Source of the DNA: Lachnospiraceae bacterium | Lineage (GTDB): Bacteria > Bacillota > Clostridia > Lachnospirales > Lachnospiraceae | Direction of reading: 5' to 3' | Assembly (NCBI GenBank): GCA_015057005.1 | Contig: SVFF01000007.1 | Span: forward strand, 62,001 to 126,000 | DNA length: 64,000 bases | Translations under genes and position numbers: made by a program | In this document: piece after piece, positions 8,598 to 16,923 of the stretch | Numbering within the stretch: the first letter of the stretch is position 1 | How the letters are laid out: each line of letters begins with the position of its first letter | The notes under the pieces: generated by a model | The model's database searches: none | What the model was told of the DNA's origin: nothing | The model's input: the letters and a program-made list of their open reading frames with translations, nothing else

Positions 8598-9326
8598 ATG
8601 CAGGAGCAGACACGGTTAAATAAATATCTGGCCCAGTGCGGCGTCTGCTCCCGCAGGGAGGCGGACAGGCTGATCGAACAGGGCAGGGTGCTGGTAAATG
8701 GAATTCCAGGCACTACCGGCCAGCAGGTAAGCACCGCTGACCGCATTCATGTAAACGGTAAGCTTCTGCAGGGTGTGGAGTCCAAAAAAGTGCTGGCTTT
8801 TTACAAGCCTGTGGGTGTAACCTGTACGGAAAAGGACCGCCATGCGGAGAAGATCATCACCGATATGATCGATTATCCGGTGCGGGTGACTTATGCAGGA
8901 AGACTGGATAAGGATTCGGAAGGCCTGATCCTGCTGACCAATGACGGCGACTTGATCGATGCCATGATGCGGGGCGCCAACCGCCACGAAAAGGAATATC
9001 AGGTGCGCGTAAATAAGGAAATTACAGAAGATTTCCTGAGCAAAATGAGAGAAGGAATCTTTTTAAAGGATCTGGAAGTGACCACACGTCCTTGCGAAGT
9101 GGAGCAGACCGGAAAACTTACGTTCAAGATCATTCTGACCCAGGGACTGAACAGGCAGATCAGGCGCATGTGCCAGGCTTGCGGATATCAGGTAAAAACC
9201 CTGAAGCGGGTGCGGGTCATGAACATTCTGCTGGGAAGCTTAAAGCCCGGAGAATATCGGGAAATCGGCGGGGAAGAATTGAAGCAGTTGTATAGCGACT
9301 GCAGACTGCGCTTGGACAGAATTTAA
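8598..9326 (+). CDS. rluF: 23S rRNA pseudouridine synthase, RluF type
   Basis: Protein of 242 residues: an S4 RNA-binding domain (about 1-60, RLNKYLAQCGVCSRREADRL) then the RsuA/RluB/E/F catalytic domain. GRLDKDSEGLILLTND contains the catalytic aspartate. HEKEYQV and GLNRQIRRMC followed by GYQVKTLKRVRVMNI match E. coli RluF (23S U2604) more closely than RluB or RsuA, so I call it RluF-like; the exact target uridine is inferred. AAGGAG precedes the ATG. It runs directly into ligA. Confidence 0.85.
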   Translation: MQEQTRLNKYLAQCGVCSRREADRLIEQGRVLVNGIPGTTGQQVSTADRIHVNGKLLQGVESKKVLAFYKPVGVTCTEKDRHAEKIITDMIDYPVRVTYAGRLDKDSEGLILLTNDGDLIDAMMRGANRHEKEYQVRVNKEITEDFLSKMREGIFLKDLEVTTRPCEVEQTGKLTFKIILTQGLNRQIRRMCQACGYQVKTLKRVRVMNILLGSLKPGEYREIGGEELKQLYSDCRLRLDRI

Positions 9327-9351
9327 AAAAAAGATAAAGGTGGTAAATGAT

Positions 9352-11379
9352 ATGCAGGCAACCAAGCGGGAGCGCATCCAATACCTTGTAGATAAATTGA
9401 ATGAGGCCTCGAAGGCCTACTATGCTCAGGATACGGAAATCATGAGCAATTTTGAGTACGACAGATTGTACGATGAACTGGAACAGCTGGAGCAGGAGAC
9501 AGGCATCGTATTGTCGAACAGTCCTACAGTGAACGTGGGTTATGAGGCAGTGGAAGAACTGCCCAAGGAGCGCCACGAGAGTGCCATGTTGTCTCTGGGT
9601 AAGACCAAGAGCAGAGAGGAACTGCGGGACTGGCTGCAGGGCCATGAAGGTGTGCTTAGCTGGAAGCTGGACGGCCTTACCATTGTGCTCACTTACCGGG
9701 AGGGCAAGCTGTTTAAGGCGGTTACCCGCGGCAACGGTGAGATTGGCGAGGTGGTCACCAACAATGCCAAGACTTTCAAGAACCTGCCGCTGAACATTCC
9801 GTTCAAAGGAGAACTGGTGCTTCGCGGTGAGGCGGTGATCAGTTATTCTGATTTTGAGCAGATCAATGCCAAGATTGAGGATGTGGAAGCCAAATACAAA
9901 AATCCCCGAAATCTTTGCAGCGGTTCCGTACGCCAGCTGAATAATGAGATTACAGCGGCCAGAAATGTACAGTTTTTTGCGTTTTCCCTGGTAAGTGCAG
10001 ATGCAGAAGTGCAGAATGAATTGCCGGAAGAGCAGACGATTACCGTGAGCTTGGAAAGAAAAACAGAAACAGGGGATTTTCAACATTCCAGAGAGGCTCA
10101 ATTTCAATTCTTAAAAGATCAGGGCTTCACCGTAGTGGACTACGAACTGGTATCGGAAGAAAATATTCTGGATTCCATCAGCCGTTTTGAGAAAAAGATA
10201 GAAGATTACGATATTCCTTCGGATGGTCTGGTACTTTCCTATGATGATATTGCTTACGGCGAATCTTTGGGAAGAACAGCCAAGTTCCCCAGACATTCCA
10301 TCGCCTTTAAATGGGCGGACGAGCTGAGGGAAACCAGCCTTTTAGAGATTGAATGGAGCGCCAGCCGCACCGGTTTGATCAATCCTGTGGCAATCTTTGA
10401 GCCGGTGGAGCTGGAGGGAACCACTGTCAGCCGTGCTTCCGTCCACAATATCAGTATTTTGCGGGGACTGAAGCTGGGTATCGGAGACCGGATCACCGTG
10501 TACAAGGCCAACATGATCATCCCCCAGATTGCGGAGAATCTGACAGGCAGTGATACCGTGGAGATACCGGAAGTTTGTCCTGTCTGCGGACAGCCCACCA
10601 AGATCCGTCAGGTGAACGAAGTGCAGTCCCTGTACTGTATGAACGATAAATGCGCGGCCAAGAGCATCAAGTCTTTTACCCTTTTTGTAAGCCGTGACGC
10701 CATGAACATTGACGGACTTTCCGAGGCTACCTTGGAGAAATTTATTGAGAAGGGTTTTCTGCAGGAATATGCGGACCTGTTCCATCTGGACCGCTACAGA
10801 GAAGAAATCGTGCAGATGGAAGGCTTCGGCGAGAAATCTTACAATAATCTTGTGGACAGTATTGATAAGGCCAGAAATACCACACTTCCCCGCCTGATCT
10901 ACAGCTTAGGGATAGCCAACATCGGCGTGGCCAATGCCAAGATGCTGTGCAAGCATTTTGATTATGATCTGGAGCGTATGAAAGCGGCTGATGTAGAGAG
11001 CCTCAGCGCCATCGGCGGCGTGGGCGAAGTGATCGCCAAGGCTTATGTGGATTATATGACCGATGAAGACAATCAGGAAAAGCTGGCCCATTTGCTTGAA
11101 GAGCTTCAGATTGAGGTGCCTGCGGTAGAAGCCGGAAGCCAGACCCTGACCGGAATGATTTTTGTGATCACCGGCAGCCTGAACAATTACGCCAGCCGCA
11201 ATGAACTGAAGGACGAGATTGAGCAGAAGGGGGGCAAGGTGACCGGAAGCGTCACCGGCAAGACCACCTGCCTGATCAACAATGACATCACTTCCTCATC
11301 TTCCAAGAATAAAAAGGCCAAGGAACTGCAGGTGCCCATCCTCACCGAGGAGGAATTCCTGGAACGTTATATGAGCTGA
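9352..11379 (+). CDS. ligA: NAD-dependent DNA ligase LigA
   Basis: DNA ligase of about 675 residues that seals nicks in replication and repair using NAD+. Domains in order: Ia domain, adenylation domain with active-site Lys105 in KLDG, OB fold, four-cysteine zinc finger (CPVCG..CMNDKC, about residues 405-430), helix-hairpin-helix repeats, and a C-terminal BRCT domain starting near residue 592. The ATG at 9352 follows AAAGGTGG; an in-frame GTG at 9340 lies inside that ribosome site and is rejected. The protein is complete with no missing motif. It is 25 bases downstream of rluF. Confidence 0.97.
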   Translation: MQATKRERIQYLVDKLNEASKAYYAQDTEIMSNFEYDRLYDELEQLEQETGIVLSNSPTVNVGYEAVEELPKERHESAMLSLGKTKSREELRDWLQGHEGVLSWKLDGLTIVLTYREGKLFKAVTRGNGEIGEVVTNNAKTFKNLPLNIPFKGELVLRGEAVISYSDFEQINAKIEDVEAKYKNPRNLCSGSVRQLNNEITAARNVQFFAFSLVSADAEVQNELPEEQTITVSLERKTETGDFQHSREAQFQFLKDQGFTVVDYELVSEENILDSISRFEKKIEDYDIPSDGLVLSYDDIAYGESLGRTAKFPRHSIAFKWADELRETSLLEIEWSASRTGLINPVAIFEPVELEGTTVSRASVHNISILRGLKLGIGDRITVYKANMIIPQIAENLTGSDTVEIPEVCPVCGQPTKIRQVNEVQSLYCMNDKCAAKSIKSFTLFVSRDAMNIDGLSEATLEKFIEKGFLQEYADLFHLDRYREEIVQMEGFGEKSYNNLVDSIDKARNTTLPRLIYSLGIANIGVANAKMLCKHFDYDLERMKAADVESLSAIGGVGEVIAKAYVDYMTDEDNQEKLAHLLEELQIEVPAVEAGSQTLTGMIFVITGSLNNYASRNELKDEIEQKGGKVTGSVTGKTTCLINNDITSSSSKNKKAKELQVPILTEEEFLERYMS

Positions 11380-11452
11380 TAAAATTGCGTCAAAGAATAT
11401 TGATATCAGGAGATATTGATTTTAATATACAGAAAGTGCGAGGATATACAAC

Positions 11453-12358
11453 ATGCCTATTAAGACCCAAAGTGATCTGCCTGCAAAAGAAATATTGGAA
11501 AATGAAAATATATTCGTGATGGACGAATTCCGTGCGCTGCACCAGGATATCCGTCCCCTGCAGGTACTGATTTTAAACAATATGCCCGTCAAGCAGGACA
11601 CAGAGCTGCAGCTTCTGCGCGCCCTGTCCAACACCCCCCTGCAGGTGGATGTGACTTTTATGAATGTGAAAAGCCACGTGTCCAAGAATACCTCCGCCAG
11701 TCATTTGAACAAATTCTACAACACCCTGGATGATATCCGCCACCGCAAATTCGATGGCATGATCATCACCGGCGCGCCTGTGGAAGATGTTTCCTTTGAG
11801 GAAGTGGACTACTGGGAGGAGACCTGCGAGATCCTGGATTGGGCAGAGACCCACGTAACGTCAACCCTGCATATCTGCTGGGCAGCCCAGGCCGGCTTTT
11901 ACCATTACTATGGCATCAACAAGGCCCAGCTTCCCCAGAAGCTGTTCGGCGTTTACGAGCATAAGGTAGCTAACCGCAAGATCCCTCTGGTCCGCGGTTT
12001 TGACGATATTTTCCTGGCTCCCCACAGCCGTCACACCGAGACCCCTGCGGCGGCCATCCACGCCTGCAAGGACCTGACCGTGCTGGCCGAATCCCCTGAG
12101 GCCGGTGTATTCCTGGCTATCGCCGAGGAAGGCAAAAAGATTTTCGTAAATGGTCATCCCGAGTACGACCGCTACACCCTGAACAACGAATACTACCGTG
12201 ACCTGAACAAGGGTCTGCCCATTCAGGTGCCCTATAATTATTATCCTGATGACAATCCTCAGGAGAAGCCGCTGCTTCAGTGGCGCTCACATAGTAATAA
12301 TTTGTACAGTAACTGGTTGAATTATTACGTTTACCAGGTGACTCCTTACGAGCTGTAA
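11453..12358 (+). CDS. metA: Homoserine O-acyltransferase MetA (probably acetyl-CoA specific)
   Basis: Protein of 301 residues that acylates L-homoserine in methionine biosynthesis; class-I glutamine-amidotransferase-like fold. The nucleophile is Cys141 in HICWAAQAG, with the His/Glu pair in NGHPEYDRYTL. Residue 111 is Glu (GAPVEDVSF) where E. coli has Gly. In this family Glu at that site has been linked to acetyl-CoA rather than succinyl-CoA use, so I predict an O-acetyltransferase. No SAM riboswitch is visible in the 73-base upstream gap, which is unusual for a clostridial met gene. Confidence 0.94.
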   Translation: MPIKTQSDLPAKEILENENIFVMDEFRALHQDIRPLQVLILNNMPVKQDTELQLLRALSNTPLQVDVTFMNVKSHVSKNTSASHLNKFYNTLDDIRHRKFDGMIITGAPVEDVSFEEVDYWEETCEILDWAETHVTSTLHICWAAQAGFYHYYGINKAQLPQKLFGVYEHKVANRKIPLVRGFDDIFLAPHSRHTETPAAAIHACKDLTVLAESPEAGVFLAIAEEGKKIFVNGHPEYDRYTLNNEYYRDLNKGLPIQVPYNYYPDDNPQEKPLLQWRSHSNNLYSNWLNYYVYQVTPYEL

Positions 12359-12389
12359 GAATATTGATGTCTGGAAGGAGGAGTATGAT

Positions 12390-14690
12390 ATGAAACCACG
12401 TGTGTTTATACGGGCTGCTGACGAGTTTGCAACCCCGTCCAAGAGTGTTGCGGCGCCTATTTTGCGCAAATCCTTTGTGCTGGATTTTGTACCTGAGGAA
12501 GCGGATCTTGCAATCAGTGCTTCCGGTTTTTATGAACTTTTTATCAACGGTCAGAAGATCACCAAAGGATTTCTGGCACCGTACATCAGTGATCCCGAAC
12601 ACTGTGTCTATTATGATGTGTACGATATTGCCGCTTATCTGCGGCAGGGACAAAATGCTGTAACAGTGATATTGGGAAATGGATTTGTCAACCAAATTCT
12701 CCGGCGGAGAGATTATCGGTACAGCAATGGGCATGCGCCGCTGGTGACTGCGATTGCCATGAAGGTATCCGGTCAGGACAAGACCTTCGTGCTGGAGACG
12801 GATGACACATTCAAGGTTCATTCTTCTGCGATCCTTTTTGATATGTACCGCCATGGAGTGGTCTATGATGCCAGGGAGGAGATCGCCGGATTTGCGGATG
12901 CCAATTTTGATGATTCGGCATGGGAATATGCCAAATTGTCCCAGCCGCCGGCCGGTGTACTGCGGCTTTCTACGGCCCTGCCTGTGCGGGAGCAGTATCA
13001 GCTGGCGCCGGTTTCCATTGAGAAGCAGGAGGATTTTTATTACTTATATGACGCCGACAATACCCCTTTGCCTCAGGGCTATGTGAAGAGAGGATGGGTC
13101 TATGATTTTGGATATAATTGTGCGGGCGTGTGCAGAATGAAAGTAAAGGGTGAGCGGGGACAAAAAATTATTCTCCGTCACGGCGAGACTTTGCGGGATG
13201 GCCGATTTGACATGTCCAATATCATTGATCATAGAGTTCAATTAGAACTGTTTCAGTCAGATACCTATATTTTAAAGGGTGGCGAAGAGGAGATTTTTGT
13301 TCCGCCTTTTACGTACCATGGCTTCCGCTATGTACTTGTGGAGGGTATTACTGAGGAGCAGGCCACACCGGAATTGCTGACTTATATTGTGTTCAACACC
13401 GATCTGCGCAAGCGTTCCGATTTTCGCTGTTCCGATGAGACTGTGAATACCCTGTATGAGATGGCCATCCGTTCCGATCTGTCCAATTTCCAGCATTTTC
13501 CCACAGATTGCCCCACCAGGGAAAAGAGCGGCTGGACGGGAGATGTGTCGGTTTCTGCCGAGCAGCTGGTGCTGAGCTTTGATTGTTCGGAGAATTTCCG
13601 AATGTGGCAGGAAAACTTCAGCGCTTCCCAATTGGAAGATGGCATGCTGCCTTGTATTGTACCCTGTACGGGACCTGCAGATGGTTTCATTCAAAAGAGT
13701 GTTTATGGATGGGGGACAGGGCCTGCCTGGGATAGTGCGGCCATTAATGTTCCTTTTTTTTGCTATCAGTATGATCATCGGGAAGATATGATCAGGGAAA
13801 GCAGCGATATGATGTATCGCTATCTGCAATACATAGCCGGACGACGGGATGAAAAGGGCCTGATCGCCTGCGGATTGGGTGATTGGTGTCAGCCCTACAG
13901 CGGCAATGTGAATATTTCCTCGCCCCTGTGCTTCACCGACAGTACCCAGATTTACGAGGTTTCCCGGAGGGCGGCCTATCTGTTTGGTGTAATCGGCCAG
14001 GAGGAGCGCCGTGCCTACGCACTGCAGCTGATGAAAGAAATGAGAGATGCTGTTCGGGCGAGTCTGATCGATTATGATACCATGACGGTAGCGGGCAGCT
14101 GCCAGACCTCTCAGGCGGTGGCGCTTTCCATGGGCATCTTTGAGCCTGAGGAGTACGAGCGTGCCTACGCCCGACTGATTGATTTTATAAAAGAGAAAAA
14201 CTATTATCTGGACTGCGGCATGATCGGTCTGCGGCATATTTTCCACGTGCTGTTCCAACATGGGGATGGGGATATTGCCTTGAAGATGATGTGTCAGGAG
14301 GAAGCGCCTTCCTACGCCAATATGATCAAGCTGGGCGGAACAGCCCTGTTTGAAAGCCTGATTCCCAATGGTGTCCAGAAATCCCAGAACCACCATTTCT
14401 ACGGGGATATCATCAATCTGTTCATCACGAAGCTGGCAGGTCTGCAGATCAATCCGGATCTGGATGATATACACCATGTGGTGGCAGCTCCTTGTATTCC
14501 CGACGGCATCTCCTTCGCTGAGGCATCCTATTCCTTCGGGGAAGATGAAGTGCGCATCAAGTGGGAGAAGCAGGATGCCAAGGTCATTATTTCTGCAGAT
14601 GTTCCCGCTGTGGCTGACGGAGTACTGCGGTTTGCGGGCCAGGAAATACCTCTGCGCACCGGCCATCAGGAATTTGCATTTGCAATGTAG
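12390..14690 (+). CDS. GH78 alpha-L-rhamnosidase-like hydrolase
   Basis: Protein of 766 residues with the GH78 layout: N-terminal beta-sandwich domains (about 1-335) in which SGFYELFINGQKI and PGISDPEH-like carbohydrate-binding segments are seen, then an (alpha/alpha)6 barrel. DCPTREKSGWTGD at 373-385 is the GH78 catalytic block; its acidic residues D373, E378 and D385 keep the spacing known for family carboxylates. No signal peptide. It removes terminal alpha-L-rhamnose from plant glycosides or rhamnose polymers. GGAAGGAGG lies just before the ATG, 31 bases after metA, so the two may be cotranscribed although metabolically unrelated. Confidence 0.88.
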   Translation: MKPRVFIRAADEFATPSKSVAAPILRKSFVLDFVPEEADLAISASGFYELFINGQKITKGFLAPYISDPEHCVYYDVYDIAAYLRQGQNAVTVILGNGFVNQILRRRDYRYSNGHAPLVTAIAMKVSGQDKTFVLETDDTFKVHSSAILFDMYRHGVVYDAREEIAGFADANFDDSAWEYAKLSQPPAGVLRLSTALPVREQYQLAPVSIEKQEDFYYLYDADNTPLPQGYVKRGWVYDFGYNCAGVCRMKVKGERGQKIILRHGETLRDGRFDMSNIIDHRVQLELFQSDTYILKGGEEEIFVPPFTYHGFRYVLVEGITEEQATPELLTYIVFNTDLRKRSDFRCSDETVNTLYEMAIRSDLSNFQHFPTDCPTREKSGWTGDVSVSAEQLVLSFDCSENFRMWQENFSASQLEDGMLPCIVPCTGPADGFIQKSVYGWGTGPAWDSAAINVPFFCYQYDHREDMIRESSDMMYRYLQYIAGRRDEKGLIACGLGDWCQPYSGNVNISSPLCFTDSTQIYEVSRRAAYLFGVIGQEERRAYALQLMKEMRDAVRASLIDYDTMTVAGSCQTSQAVALSMGIFEPEEYERAYARLIDFIKEKNYYLDCGMIGLRHIFHVLFQHGDGDIALKMMCQEEAPSYANMIKLGGTALFESLIPNGVQKSQNHHFYGDIINLFITKLAGLQINPDLDDIHHVVAAPCIPDGISFAEASYSFGEDEVRIKWEKQDAKVIISADVPAVADGVLRFAGQEIPLRTGHQEFAFAM

Positions 14691-14752
14691 CAGTACAAGA
14701 ATAAAGTACTCAATACAAAAGAAAAAACAGAATAAAAGAGAAGATAAATAGA

Positions 14753-14794
14753 ACAGTCGGTGCAGTAAAAATACTGAGCCGATTGTTGTTTTGT
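14753..14794 (+). terminator. Probable terminator after GH78 gene
   Basis: Interrupted stem ACAGTCGG..CAGTA / TACTG..CCGATTGT with an A-rich loop, followed by TGTTTTGT. Moderate stability. Confidence 0.55.
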
Positions 14795-14883
14795 GGGCGA
14801 TATTACAGAAGAAGAGTTGCGAACTGTTTGTAGATAGTATATACTACCAATAAGGGAAATAATCTTATGAGGGATATGTAACA

Positions 14884-16170
14884 ATGAAGATCAAAACACG
14901 TGAAATGACCTATGATGAGGTTCTGCGGCTGCCTCGCTTAAAGCATAAAAAGCCCATGAAACCCAGCAGACTCCTGGCTGCCATTGTCCGTATCGTATGT
15001 GCCCCCACTTTGCGGAAGATTGGGTTTTCGTATACTACAGAACGCATGGAGCTGGTGGGAAAGCAGCCATGTCTGATTTTAATGAATCACTCCAGCTTTA
15101 CGGATATGAAGCTGGCTTTCGGAATCTTTTATCCCAGGCGAATGGGTATTGTCACTTCAGTGGATGCCATGTCGGGCATTCTGGGGAAACTGATGCGTAT
15201 TCTGGGATGTACGCCCACCCATAAGTATGTTACGGATCTTTCTTTGATCCGGGACTTGGAATATATGCTGAAGGAAAATAAGACCAGCGTATTGATGTAT
15301 CCGGAGGCCGGATATTCTTTTGACGGCCGTGCTACGGCACTGCCCAGGAAGCTGGGTGTTTTGATGAAGCGGCTGGGTGTTCCCGTTGTGACGGTTATTA
15401 CGCAGGGAGCGTTTCACAGAGATCCTTTGTACAATATGCTCCAGATCCGCAATGTAAAAGTAAGTGCTCATGTGAAGTGCATTGCGACAGCTGAGGAAAT
15501 CAAGGAAAAAACAGTGGATGAGCTGGATGCAATGTTGGAAGAGGCATTTTCTTTTGATAACTTTGCATGGCAGCGTGATAACAGGATTTCAATTGATGTC
15601 CCTTTTCGTGCAGACGGACTTCATCGAATCTTGTATAAATGTCCTTATTGCGGAGTGGAAAACCAGATGGAAGGCAAGGGCATTCATCTGACTTGTCATG
15701 CTTGCAAGAAACAGTGGGAGATGGACGAATACGGTCAATTGTCTGCCGGTGATGGCAAAACGGAATATGCCCACATCCCGGATTGGTATACCTGGCAAAG
15801 AGAGTGCGTCCGCAAGGAATTGGAAGCGGGAACATATCTGTTGGATACAGATGTGGACATTGCTGTGCAGGTTAATCTGGATGGTGTGTGTATGATCGGT
15901 GAAGGGCATCTGACCCACAACCAGGAAGGCTTCCGTCTGACAGGTGCAGAGGGGAAACTGGATTATAAACAGTCTCCTGTATTTTCCCATACACTATATT
16001 CCGATTATTATTGGTATGAGATCGGAGATGTGATCGGAATAGGAGATAATGAATTCTCGTATTTTTGTTTTCCGAAAACAAATACCTCCGTTACGAAGGC
16101 GCGCCTTGCAACGGAGGAACTGTATAAACTTAAGAAGTACGAACGCAAGCAATCTTCCAAACGCCAATAG
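14884..16170 (+). CDS. PlsC-family acyltransferase with C-terminal zinc ribbon
   Basis: Protein of 428 residues. Residues about 30-215 are a lysophosphatidate acyltransferase-type domain: NHSSFTD gives the HX4D catalytic pair (His69, Asp74), and MYPEAGYSFDG is the substrate-phosphate motif. The N-terminal hydrophobic stretch (LLAAIVRIVCAP) may anchor it to the membrane. A C-terminal extension carries two CxxC pairs (CPYCG and CHACK, about residues 257-280), unlike housekeeping PlsC (about 240 residues). The housekeeping acylglycerol-phosphate enzyme is therefore not certain; a variant acting on another lipid or acceptor is equally possible. Confidence 0.82.
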   Translation: MKIKTREMTYDEVLRLPRLKHKKPMKPSRLLAAIVRIVCAPTLRKIGFSYTTERMELVGKQPCLILMNHSSFTDMKLAFGIFYPRRMGIVTSVDAMSGILGKLMRILGCTPTHKYVTDLSLIRDLEYMLKENKTSVLMYPEAGYSFDGRATALPRKLGVLMKRLGVPVVTVITQGAFHRDPLYNMLQIRNVKVSAHVKCIATAEEIKEKTVDELDAMLEEAFSFDNFAWQRDNRISIDVPFRADGLHRILYKCPYCGVENQMEGKGIHLTCHACKKQWEMDEYGQLSAGDGKTEYAHIPDWYTWQRECVRKELEAGTYLLDTDVDIAVQVNLDGVCMIGEGHLTHNQEGFRLTGAEGKLDYKQSPVFSHTLYSDYYWYEIGDVIGIGDNEFSYFCFPKTNTSVTKARLATEELYKLKKYERKQSSKRQ

Positions 16171-16309
16171 GCAGTATCCGGGGAGGCGTTCACTAACAGA
16201 ATGGCAGCTTTGCTGCCATTCGTGCGTATGTGGTGCAGCAGTCCGGGAAGGGCAAGAGGCAGCACAATTTGGAAAATTAAAATATTGGAAAAATTTTGTT
16301 AAAAACACG

Positions 16310-16338
16310 TTGACAAATCAAAAGACAGTTAGTATAAT
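16310..16338 (+). promoter_or_regulatory. Consensus sigma-A promoter of feoA
   Basis: Perfect TTGACA at 16310-16315, 17-base spacer, perfect TATAAT at 16333-16338. The predicted start of transcription falls at the edge of the first palindromic operator. Confidence 0.85.
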
Positions 16339-16344
16339 ATAACA

Positions 16345-16364
16345 TGGTTAGCGAATGCTAACCA
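16345..16364 (+). promoter_or_regulatory. Feo operator 1 (DtxR-like palindrome)
   Basis: Perfect 8+4+8 palindrome TGGTTAGC-GAAT-GCTAACCA placed at the predicted transcription start of feoA. The TTAG...CTAA half-sites resemble DtxR/IdeR/MntR-family operators. Bound repressor would block the promoter at 16310-16338. Confidence 0.75.
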
Positions 16365-16378
16365 TATATTAAGAACAA

Positions 16379-16398
16379 TGGTTAGTTCGGACTAATCA
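16379..16398 (+). promoter_or_regulatory. Feo operator 2 (DtxR-like palindrome)
   Basis: TGGTTAGT-TCGG-ACTAATCA, a near-perfect palindrome (one mismatched pair) of the same design as operator 1, 34 bases downstream in the feoA leader. Confidence 0.65.
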
Positions 16399-16465
16399 GA
16401 TGGACTGCCCCGTGCGAGGATGTGCGGAGTTTATCATTGCTGAAAGACGAAATGAAGGTGGACAT

Positions 16466-16678
16466 ATGAATCTGAAAGACGCAATTGAAGGAAAAGAGTA
16501 CATCATTCAGCAGATTAATACCGATGACGAGGAGCTGGACGCGTTCCTGTTTTCCCTGGGCTGCTACAGCGGTGAGGCGATCACTGTGATTTCCCATTTG
16601 AAGGGCGGATGTGTGGTTTCCATCAAGGACGGACGGTATAATATTGACAATCAGTTGGCAGAGGCTATTCTGATATAG
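16466..16678 (+). CDS. feoA: Ferrous iron transport protein A (FeoA)
   Basis: Small cytoplasmic protein of 70 residues with the SH3-like FeoA fold: FSLGCYSGEAITVISH near residue 30 and the terminal NQLAEAILI strand typical of FeoA. It is thought to bind or tune the FeoB transporter. The ATG at 16466 follows GAAGGTGG; an in-frame upstream ATG (16400) overlaps operator 2 and has no ribosome site. It is separated from feoB by a terminator and a third operator, so the two genes may be separate transcripts under the same repressor. Confidence 0.9.
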   Translation: MNLKDAIEGKEYIIQQINTDDEELDAFLFSLGCYSGEAITVISHLKGGCVVSIKDGRYNIDNQLAEAILI

Positions 16679-16742
16679 AGGCCGGTTTGGACTGTGCTCT
16701 CAATTAATATCGGATCATGGCGAAATGTTACATGGTGAATAA

Positions 16743-16776
16743 AAAAGAAAAAAAGCAATCGAGATTGTTTTTTTTG
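16743..16776 (+). terminator. Probable terminator between feoA and feoB
   Basis: AAAAAAGCAAT-CGAG-ATTGTTTTTTTT: a short stem extended by A-run/T-run pairing, placed between feoA and the third operator. Confidence 0.6.
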
Positions 16777-16781
16777 ATCGA

Positions 16782-16801
16782 TGGTTAGTTGATACTAACT
16801 A
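16782..16801 (+). promoter_or_regulatory. Feo operator 3, upstream of feoB
   Basis: TGGTTAGT-TGAT-ACTAACTA, same half-sites as the two feoA operators, 122 bases before feoB. No convincing -35/-10 pair could be assigned next to it. Confidence 0.65.
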
Positions 16802-16923
16802 CATAAAGAACGACAATCTAAGATGAGCTTCGCAAAAAAAGTGCAAGAATATGTTTATTTATCCGAAAGGATTAAAAATAAAATGCAAAATGCTGCATGC
16901 AATATTAATAGGAGGATTTTCAA

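Noticed and set aside
11380..11452. SAM riboswitch upstream of metA
   Set aside because: The gap is only 73 bases and lacks the paired helices expected of an S-box.
13272..14666. Long minus-strand open frame of 464 codons
   Set aside because: It lies wholly antisense to the well-supported GH78 gene, has no ribosome site and no family resemblance.
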